Below, piece after piece: positions 45,287 through 54,821 of a stretch of 64,000 nucleotides of DNA. The stretch's first letter is position 1, and every line of letters starts with the position of its first letter. A model generated the notes under the pieces. That model did no database searches. It was given only the letters and a program-made list of their open reading frames with translations, and was not told the DNA's origin. Where the stretch lies: contig NC_088654.1 in assembly GCF_964019385.1 (NCBI RefSeq), forward strand, positions 19,962,498 to 20,026,497, read 5' to 3'. This DNA comes from Sycon ciliatum (taxonomy: Eukaryota > Porifera > Calcarea > Leucosolenida > Sycettidae). The translations under genes were made by a program, and so were the position numbers.

Positions 45287-45703
45287 GTGTCCTGGCATAG
45301 AGTTGATGCGTTCCACAGACAACAACTGCGGAAAGTTATTGGCATACGGTACCCAGCTAAGATCAAGAATAACACCCTGTACAAGAGGACAAACTCAACA
45401 CCACTTGGTATCTCGATCCTGGGAGCCCGCTGGCGTCTGTTTGGGCACGTGCTGCGGCTGGACCAGAGTGCACCGGCGAACCTGTCAATGTGCTCCTACT
45501 TCAAGCCATCCACTGAGCCTACCTGGAGGGGCAGGCCGCGCACAACTCTGCCGGTCGTGCTCAGACACGATCTTGAGCTGGTTGGGAGGACCCTCAAGAC
45601 CTCGGCAGATCTTGAGGAGCTGAGGAGCATCGCCCAGAATCGCGGGGCGTGGACCTACCTCAGCGGCCGTATCCTGGAGAGATATGTTGCTGCTCACAGA
45701 TGA
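45287..45703 (+). pseudogene. LINE (RTE-like) ORF2 C-terminal fragment
   Basis: The plus frame SWHRVDAFHRQQLRKVIGIRYPAKIKNNTLYKRT...ARWRLFGHVLRLDQSAPANLSMCSYF...GRPRTTLPVVLRHDLELV...LRSIAQNRGAWTYLSGRI ends at TGA. R.RW..FGH.LR and GRPR.TLP are hallmarks of this group of LINE proteins. The copy is strongly 5'-truncated and abuts the minus-strand LINE fragment. The following 45704-45740 is its likely 3' tail (cagtaaattcaaattcaa). Confidence 0.8.
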
Positions 45704-46591
45704 ACCCTGGTAATGATCAGTAAATTCAAATTCAACTCGGTTGAGCTGCTCGTTTGCTTGTCTTAATTGTATTCTATTTTCGTCACGCGTTTTATATCGC
45801 ATATGTTTTATATCGCCATCAATATCCTGTTTGGCTGTTGTCGCTTCGGCTTATGCGAAAGCTATACATGCTGTGTATATCTACATTGCATTGATGCCCA
45901 CGCGGAGAAGCTTCTAATAATAAGTGTCCTGGTGATTACATGTATTCAATCGTGGATTGAACGAACTTCAACAATTGTCTGTATTATATTCTGGGTCTAA
46001 CCACACCCTGTCAATCTCTTACCATCCAACTTCTGTAGCAAAGTACTGTGCGTTTCATACGATTATCTGACTTTTTATTGAATCATTGGTGGAATGGAAA
46101 ATAATGAAATAGATGCAAAAATGAAGGATTTGGCACTCAATATCGAAAAAATTTCAGGGGGAGGGCCCCCGGACCCCCCCCCATTTTTCGCGCCCTTCGG
46201 GCGCAGGCCCACACTTCCAGTGAGCACCCCCCTCAGCCACAATCCTGGCTACGCCCCTGAATCTGGCATGTTTCGCTACACAAAGTCCATTCTTAGGACC
46301 GAAATATTCTACTATGCAATAAAATTGCTTGTAAGAATATTTGAAATCCATGTTATGATTATGAAAATATGAGAGTTCATTCTTGTAGGCAGTATATTCT
46401 TTTACACAACCACGCTATAACCGATACGCACTGTACTTGCAATTGTTCACTCATTCCCGGACAGACTTCATGTGGGCTTGCCCGGGAGAAGCCGGAGAGA
46501 GATTTCAAGGAATTCGGGAAAAGTCACTCAATTGACGATCGGAATAAAAGCCACACATCAGACTTTGAATTTCAGGGCTCACGGTTGGGTA

Positions 46592-46839
46592 TGTTGTAGT
46601 ACGTTATTTTGTGTATGTCATGTGTACGTCATGTTGGTGCATGCGCGTGTTGCTGTGGTTTGAAAAGCAGTCTTCATTTTGAGTTCATCATGTCTTCGTC
46701 TTGAGTTCGTCATGTCTAGTTGTGTTTCCGTCGTCGTCTCGTAATAAACAGTCTTCCTAAATGTAGTTATCGTCGTCCATTTGTACAAGTATGGAGATGG
46801 CACGGGACTGGGAGCAGGTAGAGAAAGGCAGTTACAACA
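46592..46839 (+). mobile_element. Short LTR (248 bp), TGTTGTA...TACAACA
   Basis: Inverted ends TGTTGTA and TACAACA. A polyadenylation signal aataaa is at about 46743, followed by a T/GT-rich stretch, so U3-R-U5 order is plus strand. A primer-binding site begins two bases after its end. No coding region follows, so it is a remnant or a TRIM-like element. Confidence 0.75.
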
Positions 46840-46840
46840 T

Positions 46841-46883
46841 TGGTGGCAGCGGTGGGATTCGAACCCACGCCTCCGGAGAGACT
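46841..46883 (+). promoter_or_regulatory. Primer-binding site, unusually long, tRNA-Leu-like
   Basis: tggtggcagcggtgggattc continues to gaacccacgcctccggagag then actg. It is complementary to the 3' end of a leucine tRNA including the CCA tail, the T arm and the long variable arm, about 43 nt rather than the usual 18. The CCA complement shows it derives from a mature tRNA, not a tRNA gene. Confidence 0.65.
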
Positions 46884-46932
46884 GCACAAACTCTAGCCAT
46901 CTCGCAGCGCATTTTCAGTGCAACACATGCCT

Positions 46933-47209
46933 CTTCAAAATAGACTAAGGTAGCACGGGTAGACAGTACGACACTGAAAATTTAGGTGGAACCAGGCAAG
47001 ATGTGAACTAGGGGATCTACCGAAGGAATTTTTGATTTTGGCCGCGGGAAACTAAAGATATTGTCACAAAGTCCGTGAATGCTCTACAGCGATCCCTTGA
47101 TCTAGAAAAAAATCGCTTCTGTTAAACTGTAGCTTAGCATCTACTGAAGATTTTGAGCCATCGATTGTCAAAATCGGCCAATATTGTGCTACCTTAGACT
47201 GTTTTGAAG
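46933..47209. mobile_element. MITE, ends CTTCAAAATAGACTAAGGTAGCAC
   Basis: 277 bp with 24-bp ends differing by a base or two. Target duplication not clear. Confidence 0.7.
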
Positions 47210-48290
47210 TGAGCTAAGTCGGCAGCGGCGTACGCGAACTCCTGTGCGCGACGACAAGGAAGGAAGCATGTGCAGATGCGTTGTAGATGCGGAAACTACA
47301 CCAGCGAGGCAGCAGCAAGGCGTTTTTTGCAATGTTTCCTCCGTGACTGACAAACTCTTGAAATAATATTCACCGTTTGCTGTCTCGCTCATCGGCGCTC
47401 TACTGCTGTATGCTTCAGCAGATATGGTGAACCGAAAATACTTGACCAGTACAACGGCGAAGCCATTTGATTTGTCCTCTTGCAATGAAACAGAGTGGCA
47501 AATCAAATAATTCACAACTCTCCATCGTCACTTCTCACAGCAGCATGTCCGTGCATTTACTAAACACTCTGAGAGCAGAGATAACGAACTAGAACACTGT
47601 GTGAGTCTTAGCTTCATTCCATCAAGGAGTGCTTGTCCTCTACCTCTCCTCACCTGCGCCAGTTCATCAGCAGACGAGATAGATGTCGATCCCTTTCTCA
47701 GCAAAGACTCGGCGGCAGAAATCGCGACTTCTACTCATCGCAGGACTTCGCGTGCGAACTGTCTGAAGCCTTTGGCTTACGAGGCCAGCAACGCTCGCAA
47801 CACACTCGCTCGGAAAGAAGCAATAACAACGACGGTGAACGGCAACCAAAGTGAAACACAAGTCCCCTGCGGGTCTCCGTCTTCCTCAGTTCTACTTTTT
47901 CTTGTCAGTCGCTGCAACTCTCCTCGCAAAATCTCGAGTCCTTGCTGTGCTCCGCGCACTGCCGCGTACATGTAGCTCCGGTCACGCGAGCTCATTTCTA
48001 TGGTGATCAGATTTCAAGATGTCCTCCCACGTAATCGAGTTTTGGCATCACAACCGTGAGCCCTGAATTTGTTGGCAACCTAACCAAATGGGTACTAGTG
48101 CATGCAAGGCATAAAATAGTCGAGAAGCACGACTACAGTTCTAGCAATACTGAACTACAGTGCCATCCGGGCCCATAGCTCGTGTATAGTCAGAGTAGTC
48201 CGGTCATTGCACCAGAACATTGCCGTCATACATACTACATACAGTAGTGAAGATAGGCGGAATGGCGGCTCTGAGGGTTACCGGTGGTTC
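47210..48290. other. Non-coding DNA or unrecognised frames
   Basis: A minus frame at 47515-47189 (FAVVLVKYFRFTISAEAYSS...) is open for 108 codons but shows no domain I know. Confidence 0.3.
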
Positions 48291-48293
48291 ATG

Positions 48294-48372
48294 GTCACCA
48301 CACCATGGACATGCTCTGGCACATTGTCACCACACCATGGACATGCTCTGGCACATTGTCACCACACCACAG
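48294..48372. repeat. Short tandem repeat, 32-bp unit, 2-3 copies
   Basis: gtcaccacaccatggacatg plus ctctggcacatt. Confidence 0.85.
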
Positions 48373-48899
48373 TTGTTCGAGCTACTTATAGACCTTTTTT
48401 CTAAATTTGGAGTTTGGCCGTCATTTAATCTTCAATTATCTCTGATTGATCAAACTGAGCTGAGCTGCCGATATGAAGCATTGGCCAAGCAGCCCTGACT
48501 GGAGTGAATACCGCAGCTGTCCTCTCGTGTGTCAGTGGTTGCTACCAGACCTGCTAGCATCACACTCGGGACTACAAGTTTCGTGGTGCACATCGACATT
48601 GGCATCAGTGAGGACTCCCACTGTCAATCCCGTTGACGGGCGGACAGGATGGTGTGGATCCTGAATGGCAACCGATCCTGTCTCTTTGGCAGATCTCAGG
48701 GGTGAGTTTCACCTCACCTGCACACAAGGGACAAAGCACCATCCTCTCACTACGCAGAAAACATAATTTCCAATGACATCATTATTCTCGCTTTATTGCA
48801 ATCAGTTGTAGTGTAATTTCCGTGTACGTTTTACGTAGAATGTATTGCGTGTTCCTCCACCAAAAAGCGCGTACAATAGCTCTTCACACCAGTCTCACA

Positions 48900-49145
48900 T
48901 TCTAAGGTAGCTCAATCCGAATTCACAAACTGGTCCTCTGAGCATCCTTCTGCGCAGGCCATGAGTGGAAATATTATGACTTTGCGCCCCTTGCGGGTTT
49001 GAGCCACCCTTGTGCACAGCTTTCTTTCTTCTTTTTCCCTCGTGTTTTTGACTGAAATCTCCTATTTCAGAAGGGAAATGAGGCTTTACAGGAGGAATTG
49101 GTCCAAATACCCTCTATCATCTTTTGTTTTTCCAGCTCAGTAGGG
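48900..49145. repeat. Dispersed repeat shared with 36700-36925
   Basis: See the partner copy; same orientation. Confidence 0.55.
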
Positions 49146-49628
49146 GTGTGACTTGACATTGAAGCTGCAAAACTGGGAAATCTTTGAACTGATTTTTTAT
49201 TTCATGTTGCTCACAGCGAAATTCCCACGAAATACATCATCTGCGAAAGGCTAAGGATTATTGCAATGATTGTAATGGGTCGGCAGGCTGTGCTTGGTTG
49301 TGTATGGATCAATACGTTTACCAGCAAGCATATTCCTCTTCAGCTCATGGCAAACTGAGCAGGTTACACATGTCATTATGTGCATTTCCGTTTAAATCAA
49401 ATCGTGTAGAAGAGCACTCAATTCTTCCCACACCACCGTTATCCATCCATTTACCTACCGTAATTTATACCTTAATTTGTATGTCTGTCTATTCTATGGA
49501 CATATAGCAATGTAGAAAAGAAGAAAAAACTAAATATTTTCGGGCCATTTTTGTAATTTGCCCAATATAGAACTTCCAGGTCATGAATTTTACTAGTAAT
49601 AGGCCGAGGAAGTGAAAAATTTTCAGTA

Positions 49629-50791
49629 CCGTATTTTCTATAATAAAAGCCCAGGTCTCCAATAATAGCCCAGTCTCCAATAATGACCCGGGGTGAGGGT
49701 GGTTTGAAATAATAAGAGCACAGTCTCTAATAGTAGCGCAGGTCACAATTGGAGTATGCAACAAGTATATTGACTGCATATAAAACAGCAGTACAACATG
49801 CCAAGAACATATTTGTAAGGACGTTTTCGGTCTACTGCTTCCTTCCTGGTGCCAATGCTATTGTGAAACATCTGTTTTGACCATATTCCTGAGTTAGGGT
49901 TGAAACATCAGTCTTGATATGGTCAGTTTATGCCTGTATAGACTGGAGTTGGCTTGATATGACAATTGAAAAAAAATAATAGCCCAGTCTCCAATAATAG
50001 CCCAGTCTCTAATAGTCGCAAGGGTAGAGCTGTCACTGAAAAAATAAGAACTCCGGGCTCTTATTAGCATGGCCAGCAATCGAGGACATCTGAGAGTTGT
50101 AACTTTTGTACTCCTCCGAGGTGTGATTTTTGGCGTGCTGGGCCAAGCACAAGGAAGCTATCTGCAAAAAAACTACAGAAAATGGTTGTTGTTTGATCCC
50201 TTGTTGTAATCTTTGTTTCTAGTCGAAGCTAGTTGCTGTTTGGAGCAGAAACGCTGAAATTGACTATTTTCTGCATGTACTCATACATGTACTCATGTAC
50301 TCAGGCATGCAGTCTCACTCGTATTTTAGCTCTTTTTCTGGAATGGATGCTGCTCTACGCCCTTGGTGAACCTTTCCTGCGCTCGTGGAGCAGCTGAAAA
50401 GGACCACTGGTATGTCTGGTTCCTGGTTTGAAAGTGGAGAGTCGACTTTTGTGCCTTGAAAAGGAGTAGAGAGCGATACAGGTACGTCTGTGGCTTATTT
50501 TGAGTGCTCCTCGTACATTTTTGATCGTGATAGAAATTCTCAGACCAAAGTCAGACCAAAGTCTGATGGTCGTACAGTTTTCTTGTGGATTTTTTAGTTG
50601 TTTCATCTCGTATCTATGTCAGTATCGTGATGGTGAAGTGGAGAGGGTGATTTTCTTCCTCTAGGCTTCATTCGGCCGACTTTGCTTCGTCCTCGTTGAA
50701 AAGTGATCCTGAAAAAAAGGTCGATTTGCAAAATTATGTTGATTTTGAATGTACGTGGTGACATGCGATTGCTGGCTATGAGAAAATACGG
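49629..50791. mobile_element. MITE of the CCGTATTTTC family, split by T0 copy b
   Basis: Left end CCGTATTTTCTATAATAAAA after TA. The right end reads inverted CCGTATTTTCT, then T0, then CTAATAAGAGCCC, so T0 sits inside the right terminal repeat. TA lies on both outer sides. Confidence 0.75.
50068..50780. mobile_element. T0 family DNA element, copy b (uninterrupted)
   Basis: 713 bp, ends catggccagcaatcg and inverse catagccagcaatcg. The interior matches copies a and c, including the empty sites for the LTR and the CGTCAGG element. Confidence 0.85.
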
Positions 50792-50792
50792 T

Positions 50793-51744
50793 ATCTAGCT
50801 AAAAACATGCTTCTTATGTACTATTTTTGTTTCTGAGGCTTCTCACACATATCCTGGTCCTGCTGACTTCATTTGTTTTGGAAATGTATCAAGCAGATAC
50901 ATAGCATGGGCATTGGTTAGGCTGAGAGCGCATGGTGGTGACGGGTTGAGAATGTAGTAAATTACAGACATTGACTAATATAATTAACTGCAGGTTCGAA
51001 TTCAGCAAAACTGAATATTCCACAATTCATCAGTGGCAACAAAGAAAACCAGCTAGCAGAACTGGCAAAACAGATGAAACAATGGAGTAGACCGGACGAC
51101 TGCTGTACTGTAACAACAACCTGACAGTGGTAGTGACCACAACTGAAAAAGAACAGGAAAGAAAAAATCCTGCAAAATTCCACGTCACAAAAAAACACTG
51201 TCCACGAGAGAATCCACCAAGCAAAAGGAGTGTGGGCATCCGAAATCCCACCAGGACTCCACTGGCAGTTCTTCCACATTGAAGATGTAAGCGGCAGGGC
51301 AAGGCCTCACATATCCGACAGACTTCCACAACGCTTGACCAGTGCACTCATGATGACGAAGGATTGAAGGCTCAATTCCCACCATTCCGCCATTGCGACC
51401 TTCCTCTCAGCACTCCCTCGTCCACTCCACTGTAAACAACGAGTCGTTCCAGCACTCCACCAACCAATCTGCAATTCCCACCACTGCTTTCTTTGAGCTT
51501 AGATAATACAGCACTCGCTGGACAGCTACTCCACTGCGAGTGGTGGACCACGGCCGACGCAGCAGTGACAATATCGGAATAAATTGTCCTGCAAGCTACA
51601 TCGCGATTCTGCGTTCCAATCATGTAGCACTACCTTGGCAGTGTGCGAGGGTGCTCCAGAGTCGACTCTGGCTATGCCAGAGTCGCCCTGGGCAGGCAGA
51701 ACACTTTGGAGAAAGCCAAAAAAGGAGCTCAGAAAGTGTAACCT
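50793..51744. other. Non-coding DNA, overlapping frames unrecognised
   Basis: Two minus frames of 105 codons overlap at 50962-51347 in different registers, a sign of chance openness. A hairpin ccagagtcgactctgg lies at 51656-51671. Confidence 0.35.
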
Positions 51745-51755
51745 GCTCCCAAGGA

Positions 51756-51801
51756 GCACACACACACACACACACACACACTCTCTCTCTCTTTCTCTCT
51801 C
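51756..51801. repeat. Microsatellite (ca)n(ct)n
   Basis: acacac run followed by tctctc run. Confidence 0.95.
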
Positions 51802-51944
51802 CATGTATCCATCTATCTATCTTAATCTCCCTCCTAGCCACGACGACAATGACAACGTTGGTTACAGATGCCCTATCACCATCTGCTATTTTGGTTTCCC
51901 GTTCCCTGAGATTGTTTCCCACGGAAGGGTAGAAAACAGAACTA

Positions 51945-53360
51945 CAGTCTTCCCTCTCTAATCCGGCACATGTATAATTATACAGCACCCTTGCAAACCA
52001 CCACACTTTCTGACAAAAAGGAATTTTTCAGTTCATTTTCTACACTTTGATCCGACACTTGAATTCTGCCTCCAGCAGCAATTTTTGCAACAAATCGCTC
52101 AAACTGTACTTTTAACTGTTGGACTCGAAATCGAATTAAAATTCGATCTCGAGTCCAACAGTTGTACATCACATACCATACCGGAGCACAGCTACATGTA
52201 TGCCAGTTTAGTCAATACATGACGTGCACAAACTAACCTATCTCTGCGCGTGTACTTTCTGAATGTCACAAACGGTTGAGAACATAATTATTAGGGCATC
52301 AAGAAAGGTTCGAAGGTTCTAAAACAGGTTTCTGAACATGCATGATCTCAAAATCTACTTTAAACTCTGAAAAGCATGCCAAGAGCATGAAACGACAAAA
52401 ATGCAAATAAATCTTGCAACAGTGATGCCTTTCCGGCTATTGGTTGCCTTCAAAGTTTGCACACAGATTATTGTTCTGCATGACATGATGTGTATACCTA
52501 TGCCATGACAAGTGCTGTGAGATGCTAACAGTCACCTACTCGACAGTCCTAGCAGGTTGGAACCTTCATTCGTTTAGATTAGAAGGGTTCTTCAGCGATT
52601 TAGAACATTCGTTGCAGCCCTGATAAGTATCACATCTACAGTGTACGCAATGTACAGCCTACAGTGTACGCAATGTACAGCCTACAGTGTACGCAATGTA
52701 CAGCCTACAGTGTACGCAATGTACAGCCTACAGTGTACGCAATGTACAGCCTACAGTGTACGCAATGTACAGCCTACAGTGTACGCAATGTACAGCCTAC
52801 AGTGTACGCAATGTACAGCCTACAGTGTACGCAATGTACAGCCTACAGTGTACGCAATGTACAGCCTACAGTGTACGCAATGTACAGCCTACAGTGTACG
52901 CAATGTACAGCCTACAGTGTACGCAATGTACAGCCTACAGTGTACGCAATGTACAGCCTACAGTGTACGCAATGTACAGCCTACAGTGTACGCAATGTAC
53001 AGCCTACAGCTTATGCACTATAGGCTACACAATCTACACTCTGTATGGACATGCATTCCGCAAAGCCCTTGGATTGACACGGGAAACCCTTGCGTTTTGA
53101 CGAATAACACAAACATGCATGTTAGATAAGTGGGCCACCTTGGGCGGCAGGATTTGTTAAAACCAGCACCCTTGTTTACTTGTATTTTTATTATTCTCAA
53201 TCCGTGGCTGACATAGTGTCCACCGATGTAATGAATGAGGGCTATCAGCCATGGAAAAAGATTAAAAGAACAAGAAGGCAGGAAAAACGCACACTCAAAA
53301 TATGGTTTATCCAGTAGAAAATGCCGTTGCACAACGTGCCGGACTAGAGAGGGACAGCTG
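51945..53360. mobile_element. Pogo/Tigger-like element containing a satellite
   Basis: 1416 bp. Left CAGTCTTCCCTCTCTAATCC, right inverted CAGCTGTCCCTCTCTAGTCC, then ggcac, TA both sides. Same termini as the 186-bp MITE at 33905-34090. A hairpin (52114-52136 with 52141-52163) and the 23-bp satellite lie inside. Confidence 0.75.
52637..53008. repeat. Satellite, 23-bp unit, about 16 copies
   Basis: Unit tacagtgtacgcaatgtacagcc split after 20 as tacagtgtacgcaatgtaca + gcc. Copies are identical. It contains the near-palindrome tgtac...gtaca. All three plus frames are open through the array as a by-product. Confidence 0.95.
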
Positions 53361-53466
53361 TACTTCTAGTACAAGTAGACAGGAAAACATTTAAACACTT
53401 TGGTAAAGACTAAAGAACAGATTACTCGCATAGCAGTGGCAGCGCCGAAGTCAGATGCGCGGAACC

Positions 53467-53766
53467 AAGAGTAGATAAACAAGAGTGTGCAACTCCGGGA
53501 TGGGTTGGTCCGCGGCGGAATTTTTTGTTGACGTAATCTTTCGACGATGCACGCGCTGCGAGTCTTTTGGAAAGTGTTGCCTCGTGCACTTGGCCGGGCT
53601 TTACATTACAAAGTCGGTGCCCAGCACGTGCTCTCACACTGCTCTGGGGCAAAATGCGCGTTCTTCTGAAAAAAGGTGACGTGAACAAAAAATTCCGCCG
53701 CGGGCGGGGGTATCTGCAGATTGTGCAGGAGAGATCCGGAGTTGCACACTCTTGTTTATCTACTCT
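53467..53766. mobile_element. MITE with AAGAGTAGATAAACAAGAG termini
   Basis: About 300 bp. The ends match perfectly for about 32 bp (through tgtgcaactccgg), flanked by gcggaacc on both sides (an 8-bp direct repeat). The interior has a second inverted pair (ggaattttttgtt / aacaaaaaattcc). Confidence 0.85.
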
Positions 53767-53770
53767 TGGC

Positions 53771-54732
53771 GGAACCCAGTAGGCATGCGTGTACAGCAGT
53801 ATACAGGTCTACCCTCGTTAGTATGCCCGCAGGTACAAGACGAACCGGCTCACTAACCTCTCTAGACCATTGAGAGGTCAAGCTGCACATTATTTTTGAC
53901 ATGACGCGAAAGCTCAGCTCGCGTTATTTGGCTCGCACGTTGGAAACAACGCGAGTAACCTGCAGCTCACGTTTGAGCGACACGTCAGAAATAACATGCA
54001 GCTTAACCTTTCCAATGATCCAAAGTCTCCGACGCCTGATACGCGTTCATGCAAGTGTGGATAGTAGATAATACTCGTTAGAAGACAACAATTGCGACCC
54101 CCCCCCCCCCCCCCCCCGGGTTGTCAACTAACGAGAGTAGACCTGTAACGCAAATTATAATAAGTATGACAGGCGCGGGGAAACTACATGCACATGAGTG
54201 GCATCATATCACCTGATCCCAACAGGTTAAGCGGGTGCACGTGCACAGTAGTACAATGTATTCGTAGCACAACGATTACGACAACGAACACCCCATCCCA
54301 CAGGGCTAACTTTATGTTTCTTCTTCTTCTTCTTCTTCTTCTTCTTCTTCTTCTTCTTCTTCGGTAACTACAAGTCATAATAAAATTTAATATGAAAATG
54401 ACTGTGAACTTTATGTTTGATCAGTGACCATGCTGCCTAGACCTTACTGGCCCAGCTGGGACTTACCTTTCAACTTGGTGTCCACTGGGCTATTACATGT
54501 ATACAAGCCCACAGGCACTCGACAAAGGATGGGCGAGGAGCACTGGACGACTCTGTTCACACTCGCCAGCTGCCGGTCTGGTTTTCCAAAAACGTTCTTG
54601 TGTTCTTAAGCCGTGCTCGCACGGAATAGGCAACCAAAAGGCTTTCTCTGTAGCCAGAAGCCTTAGACTGGATCGGCAAGCAACAAGCTTTCCTCACGAC
54701 CTTATTGGCTATCGTCTTTCTGACTACTGCAG
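53771..54732. other. Non-coding DNA with a C-run and (ttc)n
   Basis: A C homopolymer of about 20 lies at 54099-54118 and a (ttc)n run at 54317-54362. No gene is seen. Confidence 0.5.
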
Positions 54733-54821
54733 TCCACTAGAAGTCAGATCATCGAAAGTTTCCTTTGAGAACGGGTTGAAAAAGCATGAAGTAAAAACCA
54801 AAGCTACTATCACTATCACTG
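54733..54821 (+). CDS. Candidate host exon (89 nt), unrecognised
   Basis: Pyrimidine-rich acceptor tcgtctttctgactactgcag immediately before, and a perfect donor GTAAGT immediately after. The frame that stays open encodes PLEVRSSKVSFENGLKKHEVKTKATITIT, flanked by split codons (phase 2 in, phase 1 out). The charged, repeat-free sequence looks coding. No partner exon could be identified on either side and no domain is recognised, so this may be chance. Confidence 0.3.

Larger units (their letters stand above)
41184..46259 (+). mobile_element. hAT DNA transposon, near complete, with LINE pieces inside
   Basis: Ends CAGTGGCGTAGCCAGG (left) and, inverted, CAGGGGCGTAGCCAGG (right), typical hAT-type termini. 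AATCT occurs directly on both sides, a 5-bp duplication instead of the usual 8. The subterminal regions hold G/C runs and an inverted aaaatttcagg. The transposase (41706-44174) is intact; two LINE fragments (44345-45286 and 45287-45740) were inserted downstream of it. Confidence 0.85.
40864..46433. mobile_element. Mariner-type MITE split by the hAT element
   Basis: Left end CAGTAGGTATCGGTTATAGCG (40864) and right end inverted CAGTGCGTATCGGTTATAGCG (46433), TA on both sides. Taking out the hAT (41184-46259 plus one AATCT) leaves about 490 bp. Confidence 0.75.

Noticed and set aside
50962..51347. Two 105-codon minus-strand frames as genes
   Set aside because: They overlap in different registers, are Phe/Cys/Ser-rich with no domain, and look like chance openness.
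52641..53129. Three overlapping plus-strand frames of 119-162 codons (MYAMYSLQC repeats)
   Set aside because: By-product of the 23-bp satellite.
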